DNA from: Halorhabdus utahensis DSM 12940
GTDB lineage: Archaea > Halobacteriota > Halobacteria > Halobacteriales > Haloarculaceae
Length of the DNA stretch: 64,000 nucleotides
Reading direction: 5' to 3'
Assembly: GCF_000023945.1 (NCBI RefSeq)
Contig: NC_013158.1
Location: 186,001 to 250,000, forward strand
Positions 52,652-62,007 of this stretch are shown piece by piece; the stretch's first letter is position 1; each line of letters starts with the position of its first letter. The translations under genes were made by a program, and so were the position numbers. The notes beneath the pieces are model-generated. The model was not told where the DNA came from. It saw only the letters and a program-made list of their open reading frames with translations, and did no database searches.

Positions 52652-53128
52652 CTAGGCGCGCTCAGTTTCTCTATTGGCAGACTGTTTGCTACTGAAACGG
52701 TCGTCCATCCACTGGCCGAGCAATCCACCGATGACGCCGACGACGATCAGCACAACGGTGAGAATTCCAGCCGTCAGCACCCCGGCACCGGCCGACGACG
52801 CGTTCATGAGCCAGGAGTCGCCGACAACATCGACGAGTATCGGGTTTCCCCACCACGCAGACACGGCCACGCCACTTTGCCAGAAGAGGATCGGTATTCC
52901 GCCGGATATCCCGGTCACAATGCCAGCCTGCATCCCGTTCACTCGTTGTGATCGGGAGAGATAGCCCGAAGCGACGCATGCAATGAACAGCGGTAGCACC
53001 TGAACGCCGTCGAAAACGAAAACCCAGTTAATGCCGATCGTAAATGGGATCGACACGATTCCGAGCAAAACCGCGTTTCGGAGCGGTCCATGACCCAAAT
53101 CACGGAACTGGTTCTTGAGTGACGCCAT
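52652..53128 (-). CDS. DUF5518-like four-helix membrane protein
   Basis: A 158-residue protein with four hydrophobic helices (about 18-38, 45-55, 65-85, 115-140). The core GLLGQWMDDRF at the end and GYLSRSQRVNGMQAGIVTGISGGIPIL segment match the DUF5518 pattern of haloarchaeal membrane proteins, function unknown. It is transcribed alone. Preceded on its strand by an AT-rich promoter tract near 53150. Confidence 0.7.
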   Translation of the reverse strand: MASLKNQFRDLGHGPLRNAVLLGIVSIPFTIGINWVFVFDGVQVLPLFIACVASGYLSRSQRVNGMQAGIVTGISGGIPILFWQSGVAVSAWWGNPILVDVVGDSWLMNASSAGAGVLTAGILTVVLIVVGVIGGLLGQWMDDRFSSKQSANRETERA

Positions 53129-53270
53129 ATGCAGGGAAATGTTACGATACGATAATAAGTTCGGGGGAGGACAACCGTCGATACGGTTGGGCGTGTCGAA
53201 AACCCGCCGTTCACAGCCACTCGCACAAAAAGCGATCTTGACGAGCGAAGCAAGTCACGGCTCGGTGACC

Positions 53271-54029
53271 TCAGCGTTTGACGATCTCGATCTCGTGACC
53301 GTCGGGATCCTTCGTGAAGGCATAGTTGTAGTCACAGGACTCGGGGTCGCGGTAGTCCTCGGCGTCTCGCTGCATGAGCGTCCCCCAGGTGTCTTCGAGC
53401 GTGCCTTCGTCCGTACGGACCGCCAGGTGGCCCCAGGCATCACCCATCTCGTAGGACCGGCCGTCGTAGTTGTAGGTCAACTCGACGGACATCGCTTCCT
53501 CGGCCGCCCCGGCAGGCTTCATGAAGTACAGCGCGAACGAGGAGTGCTCGCTCCGGCGGACGAGGTCGTATTCGAGCGCGCGTGTGTACCAACCGATGGC
53601 TTGCTCTGCGTCCTCGACCCGGATCATCGTATGGTCGATGCTCCAGCGCGCGCCGTGGTCGCGCTCGACGATCTCGATCTCGTGGCCGTCGGGGTCCTTG
53701 ACGAAGGCGTAGCCCGGGTTCTCCTCCGGCGGGCGGTAGTCCTCGACGCCCTCGTCCATCAGCTCGTCGTAGGCTTCCTCGACGTCCTCGACGCGGACCG
53801 CGATGTGGCCCCAGGCGTCGCCCATCGTGTAGGATCGCCCGTCGTGGTTGTAGGTCAGTTCCAGCGTCGCGCCCTCGTCGTGGACATCTGCGGGGCCGAG
53901 ATGGACGTTGGTGAACGTCTCGGCTTCCCAGCGACTCTTCTCCTCGTAGTCGAAGTGGGTGGTGTACCAATCGAGCGATTCCTCTAAGTCCTCGACGCGC
54001 ATCATGACGTGATCGAGCGTGCCGTCCAT
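53271..54029 (-). CDS. Tandem VOC (glyoxalase/bleomycin-resistance) protein
   Basis: A 252-residue protein made of two VOC halves: LDHVMMRVEDLEESLDWYTTHF to YAFVKDPDGHEIEIVERD and IDHTMIRVEDAEQAIGWYTRAL to YAFTKDPDGHEIEIVKR. In glyoxalase I the His near the start, the Glu in the GHEIEI strand and similar residues bind the catalytic metal; equivalents are visible in both halves. It might detoxify methylglyoxal or a related electrophile in a single polypeptide. ATG at 54029. Confidence 0.85.
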   Translation of the reverse strand: MDGTLDHVMMRVEDLEESLDWYTTHFDYEEKSRWEAETFTNVHLGPADVHDEGATLELTYNHDGRSYTMGDAWGHIAVRVEDVEEAYDELMDEGVEDYRPPEENPGYAFVKDPDGHEIEIVERDHGARWSIDHTMIRVEDAEQAIGWYTRALEYDLVRRSEHSSFALYFMKPAGAAEEAMSVELTYNYDGRSYEMGDAWGHLAVRTDEGTLEDTWGTLMQRDAEDYRDPESCDYNYAFTKDPDGHEIEIVKR

Positions 54030-54096
54030 GTTCGATCGGTCGGGCGGACGGCCGAAAAACGTGCCGGACGCGGCCCGTTCGTCACGGAGCGAAAGG

Positions 54097-54543
54097 CTAG
54101 CGAGGGAACGTGCCGATCCGACGAAGGTCCGGCCAGTAGAACCACCACGCGATCGTCCAGGCGACGAGGGTGCCCAGCGGGACGACCACGTACCCACCGC
54201 GCCGGAAGAATCCCCAGGAAACGGTGAGTTGGGTCACGCCGACTAGCACGAGCAGGCCGGCCGTCACCCGTGGGTCGCCCCGGTTGACGGACTCCGCGGC
54301 GACGCTCGCGAGCGTGAGAGCATAGATCACGACGCCGATCGGCCAGGACAGCAGGAACGGCGGTGGACCGCTGCCGGTTGCTGCGAGATAGTCCGGGAGA
54401 AGCGTGACGTGAAAAGCAAACGGATCGAACAGCCCCCATGGCATGACCAATGTTACGTACCCGCCGCTGAGCAAAACCGTCCAGGGTACGACAAGTAGCG
54501 TGAGCACAGCCACGGCCCGCGTCCCCCGGTTGACATGTGGCAT
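54097..54543 (-). CDS. Multi-helix membrane protein (archaeosortase-neighbour type)
   Basis: A 148-residue protein with four helices (about 8-32, 55-80, 92-112, 118-138). The hydrophobic pattern and the segments LLSGGYVTLVMPWGLFDPFAF and LLVLVGVTQLTVSWGFFRRGG suggest the TIGR04206-like family, found near archaeosortase A in haloarchaea; I am not certain of this family. The function is unknown. It lies 2 kb from artA with two other membrane genes in between. Confidence 0.62.
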   Translation of the reverse strand: MPHVNRGTRAVAVLTLLVVPWTVLLSGGYVTLVMPWGLFDPFAFHVTLLPDYLAATGSGPPPFLLSWPIGVVIYALTLASVAAESVNRGDPRVTAGLLVLVGVTQLTVSWGFFRRGGYVVVPLGTLVAWTIAWWFYWPDLRRIGTFPR

Positions 54544-54620
54544 GGGCCGTTGATACGATCAGGTCCCAGAAACGTTTACCGGGCGATGCAACATACGAAA
54601 CTGCTTTCCGGGACGGCTTT

Positions 54621-55214
54621 TCAACGAGACTGGTCGCTGGCGGACACGATGTCGAATATCTCCCGCGTTTCAGCATGGTAACTACCGGAGAAGGCCTCGG
54701 TTCGATCGAACGTGATGTCGCCGTGCACGCCGATCGAGTCGACTGGTTCGGTAACCGGGTCGACGATGAGTTCGAACCCAAGCGATCCCGCGCCGAGTTC
54801 ACCGAGATCGTCGACGGCGATGACCGTCGTGAGATCGTCGTCTGTATCCATACGAATGTCCGGCCAGGGTCCACCGTCCGGGACTTTGAGGTACATCTCG
54901 GCCGGTACGCCGGCACCGCCCGGTGGCCCGCGCAACTCGAAGGCCATGCGTTCGGTCCGCAGTCCCGCCCGATGCCAGAGATGTATTCGAAGCGGGAACC
55001 TCTCGGTGGTGGTCTCGGGAGCGTATCCTTGCATGATGCTGAGGGTCGCCTGCTCGGTGTCGTCCCGATAGAACGTCACGTGATGCTCCATGTCATCCCC
55101 GTCATCGGTCGTCTCGGTGTGGGTCAGCTCCGTCGAGCCACCGAGAGTGCCACACCCGGCCAGCCCGCCGACGCCTGCGATGCCGGCTGTGGCGAGAAAC
55201 GTTCGTCGTTGCAT
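54621..55214 (-). CDS. Tat-exported lipoprotein
   Basis: A 197-residue protein with a Tat signal and lipobox: MQRRTFLATAGIAGVGGLAGC, twin Arg at residues 3-4 and lipid Cys21. The mature part is a beta-rich domain (HHVTFYRDDTEQATLSIMQGY, RTERMAFELRGPPGGAGVPAEMYLKV). Acidic and hydrophilic, held at the outer face of the membrane. The function is not recognisable. Convergent with nothing; 109 bases from the DRG gene. Confidence 0.8.
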   Translation of the reverse strand: MQRRTFLATAGIAGVGGLAGCGTLGGSTELTHTETTDDGDDMEHHVTFYRDDTEQATLSIMQGYAPETTTERFPLRIHLWHRAGLRTERMAFELRGPPGGAGVPAEMYLKVPDGGPWPDIRMDTDDDLTTVIAVDDLGELGAGSLGFELIVDPVTEPVDSIGVHGDITFDRTEAFSGSYHAETREIFDIVSASDQSR

Positions 55215-55323
55215 ATCGGTGCTAACGGCAGTCAGCGGAAAGGATCGGCGGTAACTCAAATGACTTTTTGACCGCCGAGTGGCCGTCTGGTCGACCGTCG
55301 AGGGGACGCCGCCAGCAGCCGTC

Positions 55324-56436
55324 TCACCGATCGATGATGAGGCGAAGGACGTCTTCGTCGGCGAGTTCGTGATCGCGGCCGACCTGCTGATCGTCGTGGG
55401 CCGCGCTCTCTCCCGAGACACGCGCAAAGCGAAAGCGATCGTCGAAACGCCCGCCGATCTTCTCGCAGGCGTCCCCCACGGTATCGCCCTCGGTAAGGAT
55501 CAGCGGCTCGTCGTAATCGATCCCCCGACCGGGCTTGTCCATGTAAATACGGATCAGGCCGAGTTCGTCCCAGATGCGGTCGGTCAGGCTGTCGAGCCCT
55601 CTCTCCTTTTCGGCACTGATGAAGATGGCGTCGTCGGGATCGATATCGACCTCACGTAAGTCACTCTTGACGGTGTCGACGTAGCTTGGGTCGATCAGGT
55701 CCGTCTTGTTGACGGCAACGATCGAAGGCAGGTACTCACGGTTGTCCATGACGCCGTCGATCAGCCGGTCGATGTCGACCTGCTCGCCGATGGTCACGTC
55801 GGCGTTGACGAAGTCGTGTTCCCGGAGCACGCTCTTGATCGTCAGTTCGTCCAGTTCGAGATCGACGGACGCGTTGACGGAGATGCCATCCTTGTGCTTC
55901 CGGCGGACGTTGACCCGCGGTGGGTCGACGTCCAGCCGGACTTTGTTCTTATAGAGTTCCTCCCGGAGGCGCTCGTACTGCTGGATCTCGAAGGCCGAGA
56001 GGACGAAGAGAACGAGATCTGCCGTCCGGACGACCGAGAGGACTGCCTTGCCGTCGCCGCGTCCGCCAGCAGCACCCTCGATGAGTCCCGGGACGTCGAG
56101 CAACTGGATGTTCGCGCCGTTGTACTGGAGCATCCCGGGATTGACGTCGAGCGTGGTGAAATCGTAGGAACCGACGTCGCTGTCGGCGTTGGTCAGCGCG
56201 TTGATGAGCGTGGACTTGCCGACGCTCGGGAACCCGACCAGCGCGACTGTCGCATCGCCGGTCTTCTCGACGGCGTAGCCCTCGCCGCCGCCCGAACTCG
56301 ATTGGCGCTTCTCGAACTCCTCTTTCTTCTCGGCGAGTTTGGCTTTCAACCGGCCGATATGCTCCTCCGTGGATTTGTTGTAGGGCGTGGATGCTATCTC
56401 TTCTTCGAGTTCCTCGATCTCCGCTTGCAGCCCCAT
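55324..56436 (-). CDS. drg: DRG-type translation GTPase
   Basis: A 370-residue GTPase of the Obg/DRG family; ATG 56436 taken, with GTG 56457 in frame as an alternative. A coiled N-terminus (LQAEIEELEEEIASTPYNKS) leads to the G domain: G1 VALVGFPSVGKSTLINAL, G3 LLDVPGLIEGAAGGRG, G4 AVNKTDLID. The C-terminus is a TGS domain (IRIYMDKPGRGIDYDEPLI to RLIIDR). DRG proteins associate with ribosomes and support elongation. Alone on its strand in a translation-rich region. Confidence 0.93.
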   Translation of the reverse strand: MGLQAEIEELEEEIASTPYNKSTEEHIGRLKAKLAEKKEEFEKRQSSSGGGEGYAVEKTGDATVALVGFPSVGKSTLINALTNADSDVGSYDFTTLDVNPGMLQYNGANIQLLDVPGLIEGAAGGRGDGKAVLSVVRTADLVLFVLSAFEIQQYERLREELYKNKVRLDVDPPRVNVRRKHKDGISVNASVDLELDELTIKSVLREHDFVNADVTIGEQVDIDRLIDGVMDNREYLPSIVAVNKTDLIDPSYVDTVKSDLREVDIDPDDAIFISAEKERGLDSLTDRIWDELGLIRIYMDKPGRGIDYDEPLILTEGDTVGDACEKIGGRFDDRFRFARVSGESAAHDDQQVGRDHELADEDVLRLIIDR

Positions 56437-56554
56437 TACCCGACTCTCTGCCGTCACGACTCAAAAACGCTTCCGTCCGCGTCGCGAACTATCGCCCGGA
56501 CGTGAGCGGGAGACTTCGATACACTCATCCGACGGCAGACAGAGAATTGACTCA

Positions 56555-56755
56555 ATGGCAACCGCGTCTCGCCTCCGGGACAGCACGCAGATCCTGCTCC
56601 CGGCCGACGACATCGACGGGCTCGGTGGGGCCCTCTCGGATCGGTTTACCGTCACCATCCGTGACGAAGGATCACAGTTCCGTATCATCGGCAGTCCCGT
56701 CGAGATCAAGCAGGCGAGTGCGTTTCTGGCCCGAAACGGCATCGCCATCGAGTGA
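56555..56755 (+). CDS. Small conserved haloarchaeal protein (VNG_1110C type)
   Basis: Sixty-six residues from ATG 56555: STQILLPADDIDGLGGALSD, RFTVTIRDEGSQFRIIGSPVEIKQASAFL. A beta-alpha-beta pattern, no signal. It resembles the small VNG_1110C-like family conserved beside the DRG gene in haloarchaea. Function unknown; it might act with the GTPase since the two share a divergent region. Confidence 0.7.
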   Translation: MATASRLRDSTQILLPADDIDGLGGALSDRFTVTIRDEGSQFRIIGSPVEIKQASAFLARNGIAIE

Positions 56756-56889
56756 CGCTGTCACGGGCCAGTCAGGTGGGGTGGGTTTTCCCATATCAGC
56801 TACTGCATGGGCTTTCGGGCAAATTCCAACCTAGCGACGGATAGCTCTGGCCGGTGACGTGGGGCCAAGGGCCGGGATGGAAAAACAAT

Positions 56890-56898
56890 TCTTAAATC
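56890..56898 (+). promoter_or_regulatory. TATA box for the L11 gene
   Basis: TCTTAAATC centred about 25 bases upstream of the ATG at 56920, implying a leaderless message. Confidence 0.65.
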
Positions 56899-56919
56899 CA
56901 CGCCGACGGACATCCGTGT

Positions 56920-57408
56920 ATGGCTGGAACGATTGAAGTACTCGTTGCTGGTGGGCAGGTCGATCCTGGTCCGCCACTCGGCCCCGAACTCGGGCCGACC
57001 CCTGTCGACGTGCAGGCCGTCGTTGGGGAGATCAACGATCAGACCGAGGCGTTCGATGGCACGGAAGTACCGGTGACGGTCGAGTACGATGACGACGGGG
57101 CATTCACGATCGACGTGGGCGTCCCGCCGACCGCGGCACTCATCAAAGACGAAGCTGGGTTCGAAACCGGCAGCGGCGAACCCCAGGAGAACTTCGTCGC
57201 CGACCTCTCGATGGAACAGGTCAAGACCATCGCCGAACAGAAACACCCCGACCTGCTCTCATACGAACTCAAGCAGGCCGCAAAGGAAATCATCGGCACC
57301 TGCGTCACGCTGGGTGTCACGATCGAAGGCGACGACCCCCGCAAGGTCGCCGCGAAGATCGACGACGGCGAGTACGACGAGATCCTGGTTGACGCCGCCG
57401 AAGCATAG
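56920..57408 (+). CDS. rpl11: Ribosomal protein uL11
   Basis: A 162-residue ribosomal protein. The N-terminal domain starts AGTIEVLVAGGQVDPGPPLGPELGPT, the usual Pro-rich loop of uL11, and the RNA-binding C-terminal domain follows (QVKTIAEQKHPDLLSYELKQAAKEIIGTC and GVTIEGDDPRKVAAKI). It lies at the base of the GTPase stalk. It is separated from rpl1-rpl10-rpl12 by a histidine kinase gene on the opposite strand. Confidence 0.95.
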   Translation: MAGTIEVLVAGGQVDPGPPLGPELGPTPVDVQAVVGEINDQTEAFDGTEVPVTVEYDDDGAFTIDVGVPPTAALIKDEAGFETGSGEPQENFVADLSMEQVKTIAEQKHPDLLSYELKQAAKEIIGTCVTLGVTIEGDDPRKVAAKIDDGEYDEILVDAAEA

Positions 57409-57552
57409 CGACGCCGGACATAACCGCGAAGCGATCGGCGCTCGCGTTTTCGTCGCGATATCGAGACGGATAGCAACGCTTCTCAGGCACAGTATTGACT
57501 GATCACCCGTCTTTCCAGAGACCAGTCGGCACCACTGCCGAAACGGCTCGCG

Positions 57553-59319
57553 CTAGGATGCCCCGTTCTCGTCTGCAACGTCACTCAAACCGTCGCGAAT
57601 ACTGTCCTCACCGTGGGCAGAACCACTGCCGCCTGGATCACTCGTGTCGGTATCAGCCCCAGGTTCCGGTGGTTCCTCCGCAGCGGGGACGTGAATCGAG
57701 ACTGTCGTTCCGCGTTCGACACCGGTGTGAACTGAGACGGTGCCGCCGATCTGGTCGACGAGCCAGTTGACCAGCCAGACGCCGAGGCCACTGCCGTGAT
57801 CGATCGACGTCTCTTCGAGCTGGTTGGTCAACAGCGCTTCCTCGACCATCGGAATTCCGGGACCATTGTCCGCGATGTCGATCCGGACCTCCGTGTTCGC
57901 CCCCACGGCGGCACGCGCAGGGTCTTGACGGCAGACGGAAACCGTGACCTGTTGCTCCGATTCGGGCAAGTCGTTGTGGATGAGTGCATTCCGGACGATC
58001 TCCTCGATCACGATCGGAAGCGTCGCCGAGTCGAGCGCCAGGGCCGTCGCCGGCAGGTTGGTTTCGATGGTCGCTTCGGGGAACTGCGACGCCAGTTCTT
58101 CGGTCCGTTCCTCGACAATCGAGACGACGTCAACCGGCCCGACAGCTTGTTTGGGCTTTGCCAGCAAGTCGTCGTAGAGCGTTCGAGCGTGTTCGCTCGT
58201 ATTTATCAGTCTCAGAGCTGTCGAATGGATCTTTTCCAGATCGGATTCGACAGTGTCGGGGACGTCCTCGTCGGCGAGAATCCGCTCGGTGTGAGAGGTA
58301 ACGACGTTCATATCGTTGCGGAGGTTGTGTCGCAGGACGCGATTCAGGACCCTTAGCTGTGAGTCACGCTGTTTGAGCATCTCCGAGACGGTGTTGAACC
58401 GCCCGCTGATGCGTCGCCATTCGTCGATCGAACCCAGGTCGAGGTCCGTCCGATACTCGCCGGATTCAAGCGTCTTGAGTGCGGTACTGAGTTCCTGAAT
58501 CTGCGCGAACGTCGTCCGGGACACCCAGAGGCCGACGACCGCGATCGAGAGCAACGCCACGGCGACGCCACTGATCTGCATCATCGTCGCAACCCGCAAC
58601 TGGCCGGCGATTGTCGCGGTCGGTCGGGCGACGCTGACGATCCAGCCGGTTCGCGTTACCGTCGCGTTCGCCGTGATCGGGTCGCGAACGGTCCCGGCGT
58701 CGCTGAACAGCGTCTGGTCGTCGGCTGTAACCGTGACGGACTCTCTCGAGCGGCTGACGTCAGTCACGTTGCCAAACAGTGACGTCGGTCCGATCTCGAT
58801 GTTCCCGCTGAAGACGCCAGTAACGCTCTCGTTCGCGCCCCAGATCGGGGCTGCGATCCGAATGACGTAGTCCCCGTCGAGCGTCTGATCGACGTCGCTG
58901 ACGTACGTCTCCCCGGCGAGCGGGCGCTGCATGAATGCCCGTGAGGAATAATTGTTTCCGACGAGGGCAGCCCGTTCCGCCGAGGTGAGATCCGAGCCGG
59001 CGATCGAAACCAGCGCGCCCTCGGCACTGTAGATGCTGGTACTGTCGAAATCGGTTCGATCGATAAACGTCTCGAGCAGTCGCTGTTGACTGGGTGTCCC
59101 GGTGACGTCGATCGTCGTCGCCCAGAGCTCGACGGACGTCGCCGTCGTTTCGACCCAGGTGTCGATCCGATCCGCGACGACAGTGGCCGTCTGTTCGACT
59201 GCCTGTCGCTCCTGAGCACGCACGTCAGTTTTATGTAATGTAAATCCAACAAAAATCGTCCCGGACAGAACGAGCGCGATGAGGACCAAAACACTAAACA
59301 GCGTTGTCCGGAGGCGCAT
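57553..59319 (-). CDS. Membrane histidine kinase with extracellular dCache-type sensor
   Basis: A 588-residue kinase. TM1 (about 8-30), an extracytoplasmic domain (35-240, with GNNYSSRAFMQRPLAGETYVSDV and GDYVIRIAAPIWG, marks of a dCache fold), TM2 (about 243-265), HAMP-like linker, HisKA with VLRHNLRNDMNVV (phospho-His), and HATPase_c (ALIHNDLPES, IADNGPGIPM, DHGSGLGVWLVNWLVD). The acidic C-tail (70 residues) is disordered. It probably senses a small extracellular molecule. No response regulator is adjacent. Sits between rpl11 and rpl1. Confidence 0.9.
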   Translation of the reverse strand: MRLRTTLFSVLVLIALVLSGTIFVGFTLHKTDVRAQERQAVEQTATVVADRIDTWVETTATSVELWATTIDVTGTPSQQRLLETFIDRTDFDSTSIYSAEGALVSIAGSDLTSAERAALVGNNYSSRAFMQRPLAGETYVSDVDQTLDGDYVIRIAAPIWGANESVTGVFSGNIEIGPTSLFGNVTDVSRSRESVTVTADDQTLFSDAGTVRDPITANATVTRTGWIVSVARPTATIAGQLRVATMMQISGVAVALLSIAVVGLWVSRTTFAQIQELSTALKTLESGEYRTDLDLGSIDEWRRISGRFNTVSEMLKQRDSQLRVLNRVLRHNLRNDMNVVTSHTERILADEDVPDTVESDLEKIHSTALRLINTSEHARTLYDDLLAKPKQAVGPVDVVSIVEERTEELASQFPEATIETNLPATALALDSATLPIVIEEIVRNALIHNDLPESEQQVTVSVCRQDPARAAVGANTEVRIDIADNGPGIPMVEEALLTNQLEETSIDHGSGLGVWLVNWLVDQIGGTVSVHTGVERGTTVSIHVPAAEEPPEPGADTDTSDPGGSGSAHGEDSIRDGLSDVADENGAS

Positions 59320-59599
59320 TTGTAACGACGTGGCTCAAAATGAGTGTGTGGCGATGTAAATGTAGCGAGACAGGGCGGACAACGTGGCAGATACTCGGCA
59401 GACGGGGAAATGAGGCGTCGAGCGTCTGCTAGCGCTCAAACCGACTCGAGTTGCATCGATAGTCCAGGTCGGTCCGGGCTTCGTCAATAGTCCAGGTCAG
59501 TTTTGAACTGTACCGTCATTCAGGGGACAATGATACTCGACGGAAGTGCAGGTCGCTGTTGCTCTTCGGGGGCTCGCATCGCTCTTTCGGTTCGACGGG
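59320..59599. other. Intergenic region with a 12-bp direct repeat
   Basis: No gene seen. ATAGTCCAGGTC occurs at 59459-59470 and again at 59487-59498, 28 bases apart. The region precedes the L1 promoter. A binding-site pair is possible. Confidence 0.45.
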
Positions 59600-59605
59600 T
59601 TTAAG
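59600..59605 (+). promoter_or_regulatory. TATA box for the rpl1-rpl10-rpl12 operon
   Basis: TTTAAG with predicted RNA start near 59628, leaving a leader of about 67 bases before the L1 ATG at 59695. This leader is longer than normal for this chromosome. Confidence 0.6.
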
Positions 59606-59629
59606 TGTCGCTTCGGCGTCGTTTCAGAG

Positions 59630-59652
59630 GAGACAGGCTAGTGCCTGTTTCA
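59630..59652 (+). promoter_or_regulatory. Hairpin in the L1-operon leader (possible L1 autoregulatory site)
   Basis: GAGACAGGC-TAGT-GCCTGTTTC forms a nine-pair stem at the very start of the leader. In Halobacterium and methanococci the L1 operon mRNA carries a mimic of the 23S rRNA L1-binding site in its leader or early coding sequence, so this hairpin is a good candidate for L1 binding. The SD-like GGAGGTG sits a few bases before the ATG. Confidence 0.55.
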
Positions 59653-59694
59653 CTGACCCGTAGAAGCCCATCGGGCGCACTACGGAGGTGGACA

Positions 59695-60333
59695 ATGGCA
59701 GATCAGGACATAGAGAACGCAGTAACTCGTGCACTCAGTGAGTCTCCAGAGCGGAACTTCCGCGAGACGGTGGACCTCGCTGTCAATCTGCGCGACATCG
59801 ACCTTGACGATCCGTCGAACCGTGTTGATGAGAGTATCGTACTACCGGCCGGGACCGGCCAGGAAACGACGATCGTGGTCTTCGCCGACGGCGAGACCGG
59901 GATCCGTGCCGAGGAGGTCGCCGACGACGTCCTCGACGGTGACGATCTCGAAGACCTGGGCGACGACGAGGATGCGGCGAAGGATCTCGCCGAGGAGACC
60001 GACTTCTTCGTGGCGGAAGCCGCGCTGATGCAGGACATCGGTCGCTACCTCGGGACGATCCTCGGTCCACGTGGGAAGATGCCCGAACCGCTCCAGCCCG
60101 ACGACGACGTCGTCGAAGTCGTCGAACGGATGAAAAACACCGTGCAAGTGCGGAGTGGCGACCGGCGGACATTCCACACGCGGGTCGGCGCAGAGGACAT
60201 GCCGTCGGAGGAGATCGCCGACAACGTCGACGTGATCCTCCGGCGGCTCCACGCCGACCTCGAGAAGGGGCCGCTCAACCTGGATTCGGTGTACGTCAAA
60301 ACGACCATGGGGCCGGCCGTGGAGGTGGCCTGA
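59695..60333 (+). CDS. rpl1: Ribosomal protein uL1
   Basis: A 212-residue uL1; ATG 59695 is preceded by GGAGGTG and starts [22 protein letters not shown]. Family parts visible: [45 protein letters not shown], and [19 protein letters not shown]1 binds 23S rRNA at the exit-site stalk and, in archaea, its own mRNA leader. Its stop and the L10 start overlap by one base. Confidence 0.95.
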   Translation: MADQDIENAVTRALSESPERNFRETVDLAVNLRDIDLDDPSNRVDESIVLPAGTGQETTIVVFADGETGIRAEEVADDVLDGDDLEDLGDDEDAAKDLAEETDFFVAEAALMQDIGRYLGTILGPRGKMPEPLQPDDDVVEVVERMKNTVQVRSGDRRTFHTRVGAEDMPSEEIADNVDVILRRLHADLEKGPLNLDSVYVKTTMGPAVEVA

Positions 60334-61385
60334 TGAGCGCCGAATCCGAACGCAAGACAGAGCACATCCCCGAGTGGAAACGTGAGGAGATCGACGACGT
60401 CGTCGAGATGATCGACGCCTACGATAGCGTCGGCGTCGTCGACCTGGCGGGTATTCCCAGCCAGCAGCTCCAGGACATGCGCCGGAACCTCTACGGTACC
60501 GCGGAGATCCGCGTCAGCCGGAACACGCTCGTCGAGCGTGCACTGAACGAAGTCGACGAGGGTCTCGATACGCTCGTCGACTTCGTTTCGGGCCACGTCG
60601 GGCTCATCGGGACGGACGACAACCCCTTCAGCCTCTATCAGCAACTCGAGGCCTCGAAGACGTCGGCCCCGATCAACGCCGGCGAGGTCGCGCCGAACGA
60701 CATCGAGATCCCCGAGGGCGACACCGGGATCGACCCCGGGCCGTTCGTGGGCGAACTCCAGAGCGTCGGCGCGAACGCACGCATCCAGGAGGGTTCGATC
60801 CAGGTGCTCGAGGACTCGACGGTGCTCGAGGCCGGCGGTGAAGTCTCGGCCGACCTGGCGAACGTGCTTGGGGAACTGGGGATCGAGCCCAAGGAAGTGG
60901 GGCTCGATCTGCGCGCCGTCTACGCCGAGGGCGTGCTCTTCGAACCAGAGGATCTCGAACTCGACGTCGAGGAGTACCGCAGCGACATCCAGGCTGCGGC
61001 CTCGCGTGCTCGGAACCTCTCGGTCAACGCCGTCTACCCGACGGCCCAGACCGGGCCGGCACTGCTCCAGAAGGCCCGCGGCGAGGCGAAGAGTCTCGGC
61101 GTCCAGGCATCCATCGAAAGCCCGGACCTCGCGGACGACCTCGTGAGCAAGGCTGACGCGCAGGTACGCGCGCTCGTGAGCCAGATCGACGACGACGAGG
61201 CCCTGCCCGAAGAACTACAGGGCGTCGAGGTCGACACTGCATCTGAGACAGCCACAGCGGAACAGGCAGACGAAGAAGCTGAAGACGACACCGAGGACGC
61301 CACTGACGAAGCCGAGGACGCAGCCGACGATGACGATGATGACGGCGACGACGGTGGCGACGCACTCGGTGCGATGTTCGGATAA
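60333..61385 (+). CDS. rpl10: Ribosomal protein uL10 (acidic P0)
   Basis: A 350-residue stalk base protein. The N-terminal rRNA-binding domain ([49 protein letters not shown]) is followed by helices that bind L12 dimers and a long acidic tail ([20 protein letters not shown]) ending in GDALGAMFG, the archaeal GAMFG motif. Sixteen bases separate it from L12, which has its own SD-like GGAGGAC. Confidence 0.95.
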   Translation: MSAESERKTEHIPEWKREEIDDVVEMIDAYDSVGVVDLAGIPSQQLQDMRRNLYGTAEIRVSRNTLVERALNEVDEGLDTLVDFVSGHVGLIGTDDNPFSLYQQLEASKTSAPINAGEVAPNDIEIPEGDTGIDPGPFVGELQSVGANARIQEGSIQVLEDSTVLEAGGEVSADLANVLGELGIEPKEVGLDLRAVYAEGVLFEPEDLELDVEEYRSDIQAAASRARNLSVNAVYPTAQTGPALLQKARGEAKSLGVQASIESPDLADDLVSKADAQVRALVSQIDDDEALPEELQGVEVDTASETATAEQADEEAEDDTEDATDEAEDAADDDDDDGDDGGDALGAMFG

Positions 61386-61400
61386 CAACGGAGGACAACA

Positions 61401-61745
61401 ATGGAATACGTTTACGCAGCACTCATCCTGAACGAAACGGGCGAAGAGATCAACGAAGACAACCTGACGAACGTACTCGACGCGGCCGGCGTCGACGTCG
61501 AGGAGTCCCGCGTGAAGGCCCTGGTGGCCGCACTCGAGGATGTCGACATCGACGAGGCCGTCGAAGAGGCCGCCGCCGTCCCCGCAGCGACGGGCGGCGC
61601 GGCCGGCGGCGAAGTCGAAGCTGACGACGAAGGCGGCGACGACGCTGAGGAAGCCGACGAGGAAGAAGCAGCCGACGAGGCGGAAGGCGGCGACGACGAA
61701 GACGAAGACGCCAGCGGTGAAGGCCTCGGCGAACTCTTCGGGTAA
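61401..61745 (+). CDS. rpl12: Ribosomal protein P1/L12
   Basis: A 114-residue stalk protein: helical dimer domain [41 protein letters not shown], Ala/Gly hinge, and acidic tail ending GEGLGELFG, the factor-binding motif of archaeal L12. Multiple copies bind to L10. Last gene of the operon, followed by a T run at about 61770. Confidence 0.95.
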   Translation: MEYVYAALILNETGEEINEDNLTNVLDAAGVDVEESRVKALVAALEDVDIDEAVEEAAAVPAATGGAAGGEVEADDEGGDDAEEADEEEAADEAEGGDDEDEDASGEGLGELFG

Positions 61746-61769
61746 GACCGACCACCGCAGTTTCGGCCC

Positions 61770-61774
61770 TTTTT
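61770..61774 (+). terminator. Oligo-T terminator after rpl12
   Basis: TTTTT 25 bases after the L12 stop. Archaeal termination is directed by such U runs. Confidence 0.4.
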
Positions 61775-61828
61775 GTGCGAACTGCTTTCCCGTCGAGTTA
61801 CAGCATTCCGTTCGGCTGAGCGGCGACA

Positions 61829-62007
61829 GCAATATTGCTTATAATTTGCAATACTATTTGATCCGATACAGTCCGGCCAAGACTGAGATTGTATAAAAAA
61901 CCCAAATATATGGGATCGCCTCCTTACGAATATCCGAAATAGAGCGTTGATGGACAGATATAGAATATCGAATACCGGTTAAAATTGTGGATTATTAGCA
62001 ATACTAT
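61829..62007 (+). promoter_or_regulatory. AT-rich region with repeated GCAATA and GAATAT elements
   Basis: GCAATATTGC at 61829-61838 is a perfect palindrome, GCAATACTAT occurs at 61848-61857 and again at 61998-62007, and GAATATCCGAA/GAATATCGAA at 61928-61938 and 61963-61972. This 300-base gap upstream of the rhodanese-MBL gene is the most AT-rich in the right half and appears to be a regulated promoter region. Confidence 0.5.
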
